A stretch of 64,000 nt of DNA from an uncultured Clostridia bacterium (GCA_944359365.1 CALVST010000001.1:1-64000), one strand, 5' to 3'. Shown: positions 37,267 to 46,627, counted from the first letter of the stretch. Numbers and translations: made by a program. The notes: generated from the sequence alone by a model not told the origin.

Positions 37267-37297
37267 AATTCCCCACGAATAACCAACATTAGTGGGG
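37267..37297 (-). repeat. Right terminal inverted repeat of the island
   Basis: Reverse complement matches 8050-8080 at 24 of 31 positions. It also forms CCCCAC / GTGGGG with T-run 37300-37304, so it doubles as the recombinase terminator. The stretch 37298-37366 holds the LysM gene promoter region. Confidence 0.7.
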
Positions 37298-37366
37298 CTT
37301 TTTTATTTTAAATCGCATTAAGAGAGTGTGTCATATTTTTTTATCGGCGGCATATTATAAAATGCT

Positions 37367-37684
37367 ATGCTCTCTTTGGAAAAAGACAAGAACCCGCTCG
37401 GCGTGTATCAGGTTAAGCGTGGCGACGACCTCGCCGCGATCGGCCGCGCCATCGGGGTACCGGAACTTGCGCTCGTCCGCTTGAACCGCCTCACCCGGCC
37501 GCCGCAGGAGGGGGAGCTTCTCCTTTTGCCCGAAGGCGAGTTTACGCTTTTGACGGCGGCGGCGGGCGACACGCCTTCTTCCGTTGCGGCGGCTTGCGGT
37601 ATGCGCGCGGAGGAGTTCGTCCTCTTTAACGGAGAGGTCGTTTTTCCCGGGCAGGCGCTGCTCGTGCGCAAAAAACAGGCGTAA
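37367..37684 (+). CDS. Protein with two LysM domains
   Basis: 105 aa. LysM 1 is YQVKRGDDLAAIGRAIGVPE...ELLLLPEG (about 14-57); LysM 2 is LLTAAAGDTPSSVAAACGM...ALLVRKK (about 60-103). No signal peptide is visible, so it may act inside the mother cell or spore rather than on the outer wall. It is the first host gene right of the island. GC-rich with host-like codon use. Confidence 0.8.
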   Translation: MLSLEKDKNPLGVYQVKRGDDLAAIGRAIGVPELALVRLNRLTRPPQEGELLLLPEGEFTLLTAAAGDTPSSVAAACGMRAEEFVLFNGEVVFPGQALLVRKKQA

Positions 37685-37727
37685 GCGCAGGCGGGCTTGT
37701 GCGCCGCGCACAAAGTAACACCTTGCG

Positions 37728-37760
37728 GCGGTCTTTCATATATTGGAATATAAAGACCGC
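37728..37760 (+). other. Hairpin between LysM and coat-like genes
   Basis: GCGGTCTTT / AAAGACCGC stem with a 15-nt AT-rich loop, lacking a T-run. It may be a processed 3' end or leader structure. Confidence 0.45.
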
Positions 37761-37807
37761 ATACTGCGGACGTCTTTTACTGAATTTTTAACATTCGGAG
37801 GTTGAAA

Positions 37808-38488
37808 ATGTCATTTTATTCCAATTTTCAGACGGACAAATGTCCCGGGCCGATCAACGGCAACCCGCTCAACGGTCTGAACGAAAAGGTCTGTATCCAG
37901 GCGCAGCGCGTCTTTGACGCCTGTATCCGTCAGGGGCAGACGGACGGCATCACGATCAACATCGTCGATCCCGTTCCCGCGAATCCTACATATCCGCTCA
38001 CCTTTATAAGCGCAAAAAGTATCTCTTCGGCAGGCACCGTGACTGCGTTTCAGATAGACCGCCTGCCCGACAGGGCAAATTGCGCGCGCGTGCAGGCGAG
38101 CGTCGATATCCCTATCGAGGTAGTCTATACCGATGCGAACGGCACGGAAGGCAAGGCGAGCGCGACGCTTACGGTCAGCGAGGACGTCATTCTGTTCGTG
38201 CCGCAGCCGTCCATAATGCCTTACGAGGTGCAGGCGGTGGTCAGCGCCGTCGCGCCCGAGGGGACTTTCAATCCGGAAGGCAATACCTTCACCATCGACG
38301 CGTGCATAACCGTCATTTTGAAGATCATCATCAACGTAGACCTGCTTGTGCCTTCCTACGGCTATTGCGTCATTCCTCCCGCACAGGAATACACGCAGGA
38401 GGTGTGCGCGGGATTTTTTGAACTGCCCCTGTATCCGCAGGGCAATTGCGGAGGCTCGTCCGGCTGCGGATCGGGTTGCGGCAAGTAA
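37808..38488 (+). CDS. Cys-rich hypothetical protein, spore-coat-like
   Basis: 226 aa from ATG 37808 with GGAGG upstream. Beta-rich body with an N-terminal NEKVCIQAQRVFDACIRQGQ block and a Cys/Gly tail (CGGSSGCGSGCGK). Such layouts occur in Clostridia proteins thought to belong to the spore coat; no named domain was recognised. No signal peptide. Flanked by a terminator on the 3' side, so it is a single-gene unit. Confidence 0.6.
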   Translation: MSFYSNFQTDKCPGPINGNPLNGLNEKVCIQAQRVFDACIRQGQTDGITINIVDPVPANPTYPLTFISAKSISSAGTVTAFQIDRLPDRANCARVQASVDIPIEVVYTDANGTEGKASATLTVSEDVILFVPQPSIMPYEVQAVVSAVAPEGTFNPEGNTFTIDACITVILKIIINVDLLVPSYGYCVIPPAQEYTQEVCAGFFELPLYPQGNCGGSSGCGSGCGK

Positions 38489-38502
38489 ACCGGAGTCACG
38501 GA

Positions 38503-38536
38503 AAAAAGCCGGTATTTTTATATCGGCTTTTTTTAT
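38503..38536 (+). terminator. Terminator after the coat-like gene
   Basis: AAAGCCG / CGGCTTT stem with an AT loop followed by a T-run. Confidence 0.85.
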
Positions 38537-38561
38537 TATTGGATTGAAAAGGGAGAATGCG

Positions 38562-38741
38562 ATGGACAGGGAAAAGAGGGAGCACGGCGAACGCTGCATG
38601 ATCTGCGGAGAGGAATCGGGCGGGCGCAAGGTCTGCGAGCGCTGTCGCGAAAGCCTTGCCTTGTGCGATATAGAAAATTTCGTTTTGCGCAAAACCCTGC
38701 GCAAAAAAAGCGATGCGGATACTGCAAACGCTTTCAAATAA
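38562..38741 (+). CDS. Small zinc-ribbon protein
   Basis: 59 aa with two CxxC pairs (CMICGEE and CERCRES), a treble-clef or zinc-ribbon arrangement, then a helical basic tail. Start chosen at ATG 38562 with AAAAGGGAG upstream. Function unknown; such proteins often act as regulators or RNA/protein adaptors. Confidence 0.65.
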   Translation: MDREKREHGERCMICGEESGGRKVCERCRESLALCDIENFVLRKTLRKKSDADTANAFK

Positions 38742-38790
38742 AGCGCTTTTATGGTAAAATATTATAAAACTTTGGCATGGCGGGCGGTTT

Positions 38791-39489
38791 ATGAAAGTTT
38801 TTGCCGTAAGCGACCTGCACCTTCCGGGCGGGCAGGACAAGCCGATGGACGTGTTCGGCGGCAATTGGACGGGGCATCTCGAAAAAATAAAGGCGGATTG
38901 GCGCGAAAGAGTCGCCGAAGAGGACGTCGTGCTCATCGCTGGCGACATCAGTTGGGCGATGACGCTCGATTCCGCTCTGCCCGATCTGCAGGAATTGGCG
39001 GATCTTCCGGGCAAAAAAGTTTTTATCCGCGGAAATCACGATTATTGGTGGTCGGGCATAACCGCGCTGCGCAGGAGCGCCCCGGACGAAAGTTTTTACT
39101 TTTTGCAGAACGACTGCGTGCGCTTTGACGGGTTTGTCATATGCGGTTCGCGCGGGTGGGCGTGCCCGGGCAGTGCGGATTTTTCGGACTCTGACAGAAA
39201 AATTTACGAACGGGAAGGGGAGCGGTTCCGCCTCGCCTTCGGATGCGTGCAAAAACTGCGGCAGGAAGGCGACAAACTTGTTTGTATGATCCATTATCCG
39301 CCCTTCAACGCTAAAAAAGAGGATACGGTATATACCGAACTTTTTGAAAAATACGGCGCCGATAAGGTCGTTTACGGGCACCTGCACGCGAACGCCGGGG
39401 CGTACCCGATACGCTTTGCCCGCGGCGGGATAGAATACGTCCTCTCTTCCTGCGACATTTTGGGGTTCCGCCTCATACAAATTTATTAA
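38791..39489 (+). CDS. Calcineurin-like metallophosphoesterase
   Basis: 232 aa. All metal-binding motifs are present: DLHLP, GDISW, RGNHDYWW, MIHYPP and GHLHAN. No signal peptide, so cytoplasmic. The substrate is not predictable. It lies directly upstream of the pyr operon promoter. Confidence 0.9.
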   Translation: MKVFAVSDLHLPGGQDKPMDVFGGNWTGHLEKIKADWRERVAEEDVVLIAGDISWAMTLDSALPDLQELADLPGKKVFIRGNHDYWWSGITALRRSAPDESFYFLQNDCVRFDGFVICGSRGWACPGSADFSDSDRKIYEREGERFRLAFGCVQKLRQEGDKLVCMIHYPPFNAKKEDTVYTELFEKYGADKVVYGHLHANAGAYPIRFARGGIEYVLSSCDILGFRLIQIY

Positions 39490-39497
39490 AAATTCGC

Positions 39498-39526
39498 TTT
39501 ACTTTGCGCCCGCGTTGTGATACAAT
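39498..39526 (+). promoter_or_regulatory. pyr operon promoter
   Basis: TTTACT (39498-39503), 17-nt spacer, TACAAT (39521-39526). About 150 nt of leader follow. Confidence 0.7.
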
Positions 39527-39676
39527 AAACGTGACGAAGGCTTTAACGAGTCGGTACGGAGATGCCGCAAAGCTGTTCGGGCAATAAGGCGAAAGAGAAA
39601 AGTAACTGTTTTTTCGTTGCTCGTTTGAACGCTACCCCGCGCATTTCCGTGCGCGGGTATTTTTTTGGAGAAAGTC
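39527..39676 (+). promoter_or_regulatory. pyr leader with terminator (probable PyrR attenuator)
   Basis: The leader ends in a CCCGCGC / GCGCGGG hairpin (39644-39661) with a T-run, just before pyrR. A promoter-proximal terminator ahead of pyrR is typical of PyrR-controlled attenuation. A clear PyrR-binding loop consensus was not identified, so the mechanism is inferred from position. Confidence 0.55.
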
Positions 39677-40213
39677 ATGGAAGAGCGCATTTTGATGGAC
39701 GCGGCGGCGATAGGCAGGACGCTTGTACGCCTTTCGCACGAGGCGGTAGAAAAAAACAAGGGCACGGAAGGGCTGTGTCTGCTCGGCATCAGGCGCCGCG
39801 GCGAGATCGTCGCGCAGCGCATAGCGGCGCTCATCGAAAAAAATTACGGCGTAAAGCCGCCGTGCGCCGGCATAGATATAGGGCTTTACCGCGACGACCT
39901 TGTGAGCGGTTATTTTGTGCCGGAGGCGCGCGCGAATAGTTTCGGTTTTTCCGTGGACGGCAAAAAAATCGTGCTCTGCGACGACGTTTTGCACACGGGC
40001 AGGACGGTGCGCGCCGCGATAGAGGCGATATTCGATCAGGGAAGGCCCGCGTCGGTGCGCCTTTTGGTGCTCGTGGACAGGGGCGGCAGGCAGATGCCCG
40101 TTTCGGCGGATCTCGTGGGCAAGAATATTCCCACCTCTTCCGACGAGCGGATCAATGTGCGCCTCGCCGAAATAGAGGGGGAAGATTCCCTCGGCATTTC
40201 ACGTTTGCGATAG
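39677..40213 (+). CDS. pyrR: Pyrimidine operon attenuator / uracil phosphoribosyltransferase
   Basis: 178 aa. PRPP-binding motif VLCDDVLHTGRTV, and SVRLLVLVDRGGRQMPV typical of PyrR. Start ATG 39677 with GGAG 6 nt upstream. It binds pyr mRNA when UMP/UTP is high and has UPRTase activity in some members. First gene of pyrR-B-C-E-F-K-D. Confidence 0.95.
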   Translation: MEERILMDAAAIGRTLVRLSHEAVEKNKGTEGLCLLGIRRRGEIVAQRIAALIEKNYGVKPPCAGIDIGLYRDDLVSGYFVPEARANSFGFSVDGKKIVLCDDVLHTGRTVRAAIEAIFDQGRPASVRLLVLVDRGGRQMPVSADLVGKNIPTSSDERINVRLAEIEGEDSLGISRLR

Positions 40214-40232
40214 TTTTATTCGAGGTATATAA

Positions 40233-41168
40233 ATGTTAGGAAAAGATCTGCTCGGACTGTACGACACGTCCGCCGAGGATATCATGCTTATCCTCGACAC
40301 GGCCGTCGGCATGAAAAAACTGCTCACGCAGAATCTCAAAAAGCTCCCGCATTTGCAGGGGCGGACGGTGACAACTCTCTTTTATGAAAACAGCACGAGG
40401 ACGCGCTGCTCTTTCGAACTTGCGGCGAAGTACCTCGGCGCGGGCACGGTGAATATTTCCGCATCGTCAAGCTCGGTGCAGAAAGGGGAAACGCTCATCG
40501 ACACGGGCAAAACGCTCGACGCGATGAAAAACGACGTCATCGTCATCCGTCACCCGATGGGCGGCGCGCCGCACCTTCTTGCGAAGAATGTAAAGGCGTC
40601 CGTCGTCAACGGCGGCGACGGCATGAACGAACACCCCACGCAGGCGCTGCTCGATTTTTACACCATGCGCGAAAAATTCGGCTCGTTCAAGGGGCTGAAG
40701 GTTGCGATTTTGGGCGACATCAAACATTCCCGCGTGGCGAAGAGCAATCTTTTCGGACTTACAAAGCTCGGTGCGGAAGTTTCCATGTACTCTCCCGCGA
40801 CGCTCATGCCGCAGGGGATAGACAGGCTCGGGGCGAAGATCGCAAGATCGCGCGAAGAGGCGCTTGCCGGCGCGAACGTCGTGATGGGGCTGCGCATTCA
40901 GCTCGAGCGCATGCACGGCGGGCTGTTCCCGTCCCTTTCCGAATACGCCAAGTATTACGGCGTATCCGAAGAGCACCTCAGATATGCGGATAAAGACTGC
41001 ATCGTCATGCACCCGGGGCCGGTCAACCGCGGCGTGGAGTTCACGACGGGCGTCATCGACGGGGAAAACAGCGAGATCAACGAGCAGGTTTTGAACGGCG
41101 TCGCCGTGCGAATGGCACTGCTGTTCCTGCTCTGCAAAAACAGACAGGGAGAGAGCGAAAATGCGTAA
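40233..41168 (+). CDS. pyrB: Aspartate carbamoyltransferase catalytic subunit
   Basis: 311 aa. Carbamoyl phosphate site FYENSTRTRCSFELA, the SSSSVQKGET loop, HPTQALLDF and HPGPVNRGVE. Catalyses the first committed step of pyrimidine synthesis. No regulatory subunit gene is present, as usual in Bacillota. It overlaps pyrC by 8 bp. Confidence 0.97.
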   Translation: MLGKDLLGLYDTSAEDIMLILDTAVGMKKLLTQNLKKLPHLQGRTVTTLFYENSTRTRCSFELAAKYLGAGTVNISASSSSVQKGETLIDTGKTLDAMKNDVIVIRHPMGGAPHLLAKNVKASVVNGGDGMNEHPTQALLDFYTMREKFGSFKGLKVAILGDIKHSRVAKSNLFGLTKLGAEVSMYSPATLMPQGIDRLGAKIARSREEALAGANVVMGLRIQLERMHGGLFPSLSEYAKYYGVSEEHLRYADKDCIVMHPGPVNRGVEFTTGVIDGENSEINEQVLNGVAVRMALLFLLCKNRQGESENA

Positions 41169-42432
41169 ACTTCTCATCAAGGGCGGACAAGTTGTGTTTG
41201 CGGACGAGGTAAAAGCCGCGGATATTCTTCTCGAAAACGGAAAGATCGCAAAGATCGGCAAAAATCTGAAGGCGGACGGCGCGGAAGTCATCGACGCTGC
41301 CGGGCTGACCGTGTTCCCGGGGTTGATCGACATGCACGTGCATTTGAGAGAGCCGGGGTTCGAATACAAAGAGGACATCGCAAGCGGCAGTGCGGCGGCG
41401 GTCGCGGGCGGGTTCACGCAGGTATGCTGTATGCCGAATACCGATCCCGTGTGCGACAACGCGGCGGTCGTGGGCTATATCGCGGCGCGCGCGAAAGAAG
41501 TCGGGCTGTGCAAGGTGCATCCGATCGGGGCGATCACGCGCGGCGAAAAGGGAGAAACGCTCTCCGAAATGGGCAAGATGAAGGACGCGGGCGCCGTCGC
41601 GGTCAGCGATGACGGAAAACCCGTCGCAAATGCGCGCATGATGCGGCTTGCCATGGAATACGCGTCCGATTTCGGACTCATCTGCCTTTCCCACTGCGAA
41701 GACAAAGACCTTGTGGACGGCGGCGTCGTCAACGAGGGGTATAACAGCACTTTGGCAGGGTTAAAGGGGATCCCCCGCGCGGCGGAAGAGATCATGCTCG
41801 CGCGCGAAATAATACTCGCAGAAACGCTGCATAAACGCGCGCATATCTGCCACGTCTCCACGAAGGGCGGCGTGCAACTTTTGCGCGAAGCCAAGGCGCG
41901 CGGCGTTCAGGTGACGGCGGAGACCTGCCCGCATTATTTTACTCTGACCGACGATGTCGTCACCTCTTTCGATGCAAATACAAAAGTCAACCCGCCCATT
42001 CGGGAAGCGGAGGACGTTGCGGCGATCAAAGAGGGGTTGCGCGACGGCACGCTCGACTGCATCGTGACCGACCACGCGCCGCACCATGTAGACGAAAAGA
42101 ACGTGGAGTACAACCTCGCCGCCTTCGGCATCAGCGGTATCGAAACCTCTTTCTCGCTCTCGTATACCTATCTCGTGAAGGGGGGCGTTTTGTCCCTTTC
42201 CGAACTTGCCGACCGCATGAGCGCGGCGCCCGCGCGGATATTGCATCTGGAAGGCGGGAAGATCGCGGAAGGGGAAGTTGCCGATTTGATGCTCGCCGAT
42301 CTGAATGCGGAGTACGTCATCGACAGCAAAAAATTTGTTTCCAAAGGCAAAAATACGCCGTTTGGCGGCATGAAAGTTTCGGGAAAGGTCCTCTGTACGA
42401 TCGTCGACGGCGACGTAAAATATCGGGCTTAA
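41161..42432 (+). CDS. pyrC: Dihydroorotase
   Basis: 423 aa, class I type. Zinc ligands in DMHVHLREPG, later His residues in CLSHCEDK and CHVST, and Asp in VTDHAPH. Closes carbamoyl aspartate to dihydroorotate. Followed by a 64-nt gap holding a copy of the intergenic motif. Confidence 0.96.
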   Translation: MRKLLIKGGQVVFADEVKAADILLENGKIAKIGKNLKADGAEVIDAAGLTVFPGLIDMHVHLREPGFEYKEDIASGSAAAVAGGFTQVCCMPNTDPVCDNAAVVGYIAARAKEVGLCKVHPIGAITRGEKGETLSEMGKMKDAGAVAVSDDGKPVANARMMRLAMEYASDFGLICLSHCEDKDLVDGGVVNEGYNSTLAGLKGIPRAAEEIMLAREIILAETLHKRAHICHVSTKGGVQLLREAKARGVQVTAETCPHYFTLTDDVVTSFDANTKVNPPIREAEDVAAIKEGLRDGTLDCIVTDHAPHHVDEKNVEYNLAAFGISGIETSFSLSYTYLVKGGVLSLSELADRMSAAPARILHLEGGKIAEGEVADLMLADLNAEYVIDSKKFVSKGKNTPFGGMKVSGKVLCTIVDGDVKYRA

Positions 42433-42465
42433 ACGGCTGTAAATTCAAGAAAAATTATAAAAATA

Positions 42466-42484
42466 AAGTACTATGCCACGCATA
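42466..42484 (+). repeat. Intergenic motif copy 2
   Basis: AAGTAC + TATGCCACGCATA between pyrC and pyrE; the pyrE ribosome site AAGGAG begins right after it. Confidence 0.6.
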
Positions 42485-42496
42485 AAGGAGTAAAAA

Positions 42497-43156
42497 ATGA
42501 CTTATAAGCAGGAATTTATCCGCTTTCTTGCGGAGTGCGGCGTTTTGAAGTTCGGCACGTTCAAATTGAAGAGCGGCAGGATAGCCCCTTACTTTTTGAA
42601 TGCGGGCGAATATAAGAAGGGTTCGCAGATCAAGCGCCTCGGCGAGTTCTATGCAGACTGCATAGCGGAGAATAAGATACCCGCCGACACGCTGTTCGGG
42701 CCCGCATACAAGGGGGTTCCGCTCGCGCTTTCCGCCGCGGTCGCCCTGTATGAAAAGTACGGCATCGACGTGAATTTCAGTTTCGACAGAAAGGAAGTCA
42801 AAGACCATGGCGAGGGCGGTATGTTCGTCGGCAAACAGCCCGAGGACGGGGAAAAGGTCGTCATCATCGAGGACGTAATGACGAGCGGAAAGGCGCTCAA
42901 AGAGGTGCTCCCCAAACTGCGCGGCGCGGCGAAGGTCGATATTTCCGGCATGGTCATTACCGTAGACAGGATGGAAAAGGCGCTAGACAGTGAAAAGTCC
43001 GCCGTGCAGCAGGCTTACGAGCAGGAGGGCGTGAAGGTTTATTCCATCGTCACGATCAAGGACATCGTTGCGGCGCTTGAAGAGGGCGTCATCGAGGGGA
43101 AGGAACACGTTCCCGCGATACTCGATTATCTGAAAGAGTACGGGGCAAAATATTGA
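42497..43156 (+). CDS. pyrE: Orotate phosphoribosyltransferase
   Basis: 219 aa. PRPP-binding VVIIEDVMTSGKAL, substrate region FGTFKLKSGRIAPYFLNAG and GPAYKGVPL. Makes OMP from orotate. Start ATG 42497 with AAGGAG upstream. It lies 8 nt before pyrF. Confidence 0.96.
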   Translation: MTYKQEFIRFLAECGVLKFGTFKLKSGRIAPYFLNAGEYKKGSQIKRLGEFYADCIAENKIPADTLFGPAYKGVPLALSAAVALYEKYGIDVNFSFDRKEVKDHGEGGMFVGKQPEDGEKVVIIEDVMTSGKALKEVLPKLRGAAKVDISGMVITVDRMEKALDSEKSAVQQAYEQEGVKVYSIVTIKDIVAALEEGVIEGKEHVPAILDYLKEYGAKY

Positions 43157-43164
43157 GGTGAAAA

Positions 43165-44070
43165 ATGATCGATAAACTTATAGAAAAAATCGAACAAAAG
43201 CAAAACCCGACCGTCGTGGGGTTGGATACGAGTTTCGACTATCTGCCCGACGAAATGCGCGAGGGGGTAAATAATTTTGCGGGCGCGGCGGATGCGATCG
43301 TCGCTTTCAATAAAAAGCTCGTCGACGCTGTCGCGGATATCGTGCCTGCGGTCAAGGTGCAGATCGCCTATTATGAAATGTACGGCGTGGAAGGAATGCG
43401 CGCTTTTTACGATACCTGCCGCTATGCCGAAAGCAAGGGGCTCATCGTGATGGCGGATGCGAAGCGCAATGACATCGGCGCGACCGCCGAATGCTATGCG
43501 AAGGCTTACCTCGGCGAAACGGTGGTCGGGGGTAAAACGTATACCGCTTTCGATTCGCATTTTCTGACCGTAAACGGATATCTGGGTTCGGACGGCATCA
43601 AGCCCTTCCTCGGTTGGATGCAAAAGCGCGATAAGGGCATTTTCGTGCTCGTCAAAACTTCCAACAAATCGAGCGGCGAATTGCAGGATATGAAGCTGGA
43701 AAACGGCAAGACCGTCTACGAATATATGGGCGCGCTCGTGGAAGAGTGGGGCAAAGACAGTATCGGAAAATACGGTTATTCGGATGTCGGCGCGGTCGTC
43801 GGCGCAACGCACCCCGTACAGGCGGAAATATTGCGCAGAGAGATGCCGCATACCTTTTTCCTGATCCCCGGCTACGGTGCGCAGGGCGGCACGGCGGACG
43901 ATCTGAAAGTGTGCTTCGACAAGAACGGCAGGGGCGGCATCGTCAATTCTTCCCGCGGCATTTTGTGCGCGTACAGGCAGGAAAAGTATAAAGGGCTTTC
44001 GTTTGACGAGGCGGCGCGGAAAGCCTGCGAAGACATGAAGGCGGACTTAAACCGTGCAATTTTCGGTTAA
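43165..44070 (+). CDS. pyrF: Orotidine 5'-phosphate decarboxylase (type 2)
   Basis: 301 aa, the longer type 2 form. Catalytic DAKRNDIGAT with the Lys/Asp pair, PTVVGLDTSF at the N-terminus and LIPGYGAQGG at the phosphate site. Makes UMP. Followed by a 48-nt gap containing motif copy 3. Confidence 0.96.
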   Translation: MIDKLIEKIEQKQNPTVVGLDTSFDYLPDEMREGVNNFAGAADAIVAFNKKLVDAVADIVPAVKVQIAYYEMYGVEGMRAFYDTCRYAESKGLIVMADAKRNDIGATAECYAKAYLGETVVGGKTYTAFDSHFLTVNGYLGSDGIKPFLGWMQKRDKGIFVLVKTSNKSSGELQDMKLENGKTVYEYMGALVEEWGKDSIGKYGYSDVGAVVGATHPVQAEILRREMPHTFFLIPGYGAQGGTADDLKVCFDKNGRGGIVNSSRGILCAYRQEKYKGLSFDEAARKACEDMKADLNRAIFG

Positions 44071-44073
44071 ATT

Positions 44074-44092
44074 CAGTACTATGTCAGGCATA
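44074..44092 (+). repeat. Intergenic motif copy 3
   Basis: CAGTAC + TATGTCAGGCATA between pyrF and pyrK, followed by TTAAAAATCAAGG, which includes the pyrK ribosome site region. Confidence 0.6.
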
Positions 44093-44118
44093 ATTCGTTA
44101 AAAATCAAGGATAAAACA

Positions 44119-44892
44119 ATGAAGGAAGTAACCGTCAGAATTTTGGAAAACAAGCCGATCGCGGCGGGCATTTATAAAATGACGTTCGCGTTGCCCGAAA
44201 AAGTCGGGGGCATCTCCTGCGGAAAGTTCGTGAATATTTCGGTCGGGGACGGCGCGCATCTTCTGCGTCGCCCGATCGCAGTCTGCGAGCATTGCGAAAG
44301 CAGCGTTACGATCTGCTATCAGCTGAAGGGCGAAGGCACGAGGCTGATGAGCGGGAAAAAGGCGGGCGATACGCTTTCGTGTGTTCTGCCTCTCGGCAAC
44401 GGGTTTTCGCTGCGCGGTGAAGACAAGCGCGTTGCGCTCGTCGGCGGCGGCGTCGGCGTTTTCCCGATGTATTCGGTGCTCAAAGAATATGAGGGGACGG
44501 GCAAAGAATTCTTCTCTTATATCGGGTTCCGAAACAAAGCAGCCGTCTGTTATGCGGAAGAATTTGCCGCTCTTTCCGAAAAGGCGGAAATCGTCACCGA
44601 CGACGGCAGTTTCGGGAAAAAGGAGAACGCCGTCGGGGCGTTTTTTGAAGACCTTGCAAACGCGAAGCCCGACGTCATACTGTCCTGCGGGCCGACGCCC
44701 ATGCTGCGCGCGCTGAAAGCGGGGCTTGCCGAAAGGGGAATAAATATTCCCTGTTATGTTTCCCTCGAAGAGCGCATGGGGTGCGGCATCGGCGCGTGCC
44801 TCGTCTGCGTGTGCAAAAAGAGCGGCAAAACGGAAAACGCGCGCGTCTGCAAAGACGGCCCCGTTTTTGAGATAGGCGAGGTGGAACTGTAA
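44119..44892 (+). CDS. pyrK: Dihydroorotate dehydrogenase electron transfer subunit
   Basis: 257 aa. FAD-binding LLRRPIAVCE, NAD-binding VALVGGGVGVFP and a C-terminal 2Fe-2S cluster loop (MGCGIGACLVCVCK and a later Cys in RVCKDG). Passes electrons from PyrD to NAD. Its TAA shares one base with the pyrD ATG. Confidence 0.95.
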   Translation: MKEVTVRILENKPIAAGIYKMTFALPEKVGGISCGKFVNISVGDGAHLLRRPIAVCEHCESSVTICYQLKGEGTRLMSGKKAGDTLSCVLPLGNGFSLRGEDKRVALVGGGVGVFPMYSVLKEYEGTGKEFFSYIGFRNKAAVCYAEEFAALSEKAEIVTDDGSFGKKENAVGAFFEDLANAKPDVILSCGPTPMLRALKAGLAERGINIPCYVSLEERMGCGIGACLVCVCKKSGKTENARVCKDGPVFEIGEVEL

Positions 44893-45806
44893 TGGCAAAT
44901 CTGAAAGTGAATATTTGCGGGGTGGAATTGAAAAACCCCGTCGTTGCGGCGAGCGGCACGTTCGGGTTCGGCAAGGAATTCGATGAAATTTACGACATCG
45001 GCGTTTTGGGCGGCATCAGCACGAAAGGGCTTACGCTCGAACCCCGCCTCGGCAACCCCACGCCGCGCATCGCGGAAGGGCACGGCGTTATCCTGAACGC
45101 GGTGGGGCTGCAAAATCCCGGAGTCGACGCTTTTTTGAAAGACGACCTTGATTTTCTGAAAAGCAAGCATATCGCCGTCATCGCGAACGTCGCGGGCAAA
45201 ACGCTCGACGATTATGCGGGCATCTGTGAAAAATTGGACGGCAAAGTGGACATGATAGAGCTGAACATCTCCTGCCCCAACGTAAAGTGCGGGGGCATGG
45301 CGTTCGGCATCAAGCCCGAAAGCGTGTATGAAGTTACGAAAGTTTCCAAAAGCGCACTGAAAAAGACGCCGCTCATGGTCAAACTTTCGCCCAACGTGGA
45401 AAGCATCGCCGCGAATGCCGCCGCCGCGCAGAAAGGCGGCGCGGACGCGATATCCCTCATCAATACGCTTACGGGCATGGTCGTCGATATCGAAAGAAGA
45501 AGGCCGCTCATCGCCAACAATACGGGCGGCGTTTCGGGCGCGGGCGTCAAGCCGATCGCCGTCAGAATGGTCTGGGAAGCGTGCAATGCGGTGGATATTC
45601 CCGTCATGGGCATGGGCGGTATAACCTCGGCGGAGGACGCGCTCGAATTTATCATCGCGGGCGCCGCGGCGGTGCAGGTGGGCACTGCGAATTTTACCGA
45701 TACGCTCGCCATGCCGAAAATCATCGACGGGATGAATGCATGGCTGGATTCTCACGGCATTGCCGACGTCAACCAACTGCGCGGCACTCTCAGACTGAAC
45801 GGCTGA
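44892..45806 (+). CDS. pyrD: Dihydroorotate dehydrogenase B, catalytic subunit
   Basis: 304 aa, class 1B. FMN barrel with NPVVAASGTFGFG, NISCPNVKCGG (catalytic Cys context) and GMGGITSAEDAL. Requires PyrK. Last gene of the operon; the carbamoyl phosphate synthase genes are not here. Confidence 0.96.
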   Translation: MANLKVNICGVELKNPVVAASGTFGFGKEFDEIYDIGVLGGISTKGLTLEPRLGNPTPRIAEGHGVILNAVGLQNPGVDAFLKDDLDFLKSKHIAVIANVAGKTLDDYAGICEKLDGKVDMIELNISCPNVKCGGMAFGIKPESVYEVTKVSKSALKKTPLMVKLSPNVESIAANAAAAQKGGADAISLINTLTGMVVDIERRRPLIANNTGGVSGAGVKPIAVRMVWEACNAVDIPVMGMGGITSAEDALEFIIAGAAAVQVGTANFTDTLAMPKIIDGMNAWLDSHGIADVNQLRGTLRLNG

Positions 45807-45820
45807 ATTTTTTGATGATA

Positions 45821-45853
45821 AAAACGCTTTGACGCGCCGCGTCAAAGCGTTTT
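45821..45853. terminator. Bidirectional terminator between pyrD and the deacetylase
   Basis: AAAACGCTTTGACGC / GCGTCAAAGCGTTTT, 15-bp perfect stem with a 3-nt loop, T-rich on both strands. Confidence 0.9.
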
Positions 45854-46510
45854 AAATTCGTAATCATTTTCTTTATAGTAACGTATGATGCGGGGAAGCG
45901 CTTTGACCGTTTCCGAATAACCTACACCGTCGTGCAGGAGCAGGATGATGTCTTTTTTGCCCTTACTCGTAGCAACGGTATTTTCGTATAGCCTGTCTGC
46001 AAGGTAATTCCCTTCCGCGTCGCCCGCTGCCGCGTTCCAATCGAAGTAACGGTACCCCGCGTCCGTAACGGCGCCGCGCAGGGCGGGGCATAGGAAGGAA
46101 CCGCCGGGAAAGCGGTAGATCATCCCGTGGTACAGAGGCAGTACGCGGGTTATTTCTTCCCGGCATTTTCGGATGTCCTTCATGAGCGCATCCTTATCCG
46201 CATAAATTTGTCTGTAATTGTGGGTATATGTGTGTATGCCGATCGAATGTCCCTCTTCGTCGGTGCGCTTTAATATCTTTTCGCGTCCATTGATCTGTCT
46301 TCCTACGACGAAAAAGGTGGCGCGGACGCCCTCGTCTTTTAAAACATCGAGGACTTTCGGCGTCGTCGAGTCGGTCGGTCCGTCGTCGAAAGTGATGCAG
46401 ACCGTTTTGGTTGCATCCTGCGGCGGTCCGTCGGCGCGCACGCTCGTTGTCGTGGCGGATGCGCATAGAAAGACTAAAACCAGCGCCAGTGCTGCGGTCA
46501 GTTTCTTCAT
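45842..46510 (-). CDS. Secreted polysaccharide deacetylase (NodB domain)
   Basis: 222 aa from ATG 46510, which begins a signal peptide (KKLTAALALVLVFLCAS). NodB motifs: TFDDGP with catalytic Asp, HTYTH metal ligands, RFPGGS, FDWN and LLLHDG. It probably deacetylates peptidoglycan or another wall glycan. No clear ribosome site precedes this start; an ATG six codons upstream is possible. It shares a terminator with pyrD. Confidence 0.88.
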   Translation of the reverse strand: MKKLTAALALVLVFLCASATTTSVRADGPPQDATKTVCITFDDGPTDSTTPKVLDVLKDEGVRATFFVVGRQINGREKILKRTDEEGHSIGIHTYTHNYRQIYADKDALMKDIRKCREEITRVLPLYHGMIYRFPGGSFLCPALRGAVTDAGYRYFDWNAAAGDAEGNYLADRLYENTVATSKGKKDIILLLHDGVGYSETVKALPRIIRYYKENDYEFKTL

Positions 46511-46627
46511 AAAAGCAGTTTGTACCATTTTGGATTTTTTATCGCAGACAAAAACACGAATACTTGATCCGATAAATTTATTGCAAAAGAAACCGAAAAA
46601 AAATTTTGAAAAAATCCTTTCAAACCG

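Noticed and set aside
39527..39640. A PyrR-binding loop in the pyr leader
   Set aside because: No clear match to the known binding consensus was found; only the terminator was kept as evidence.
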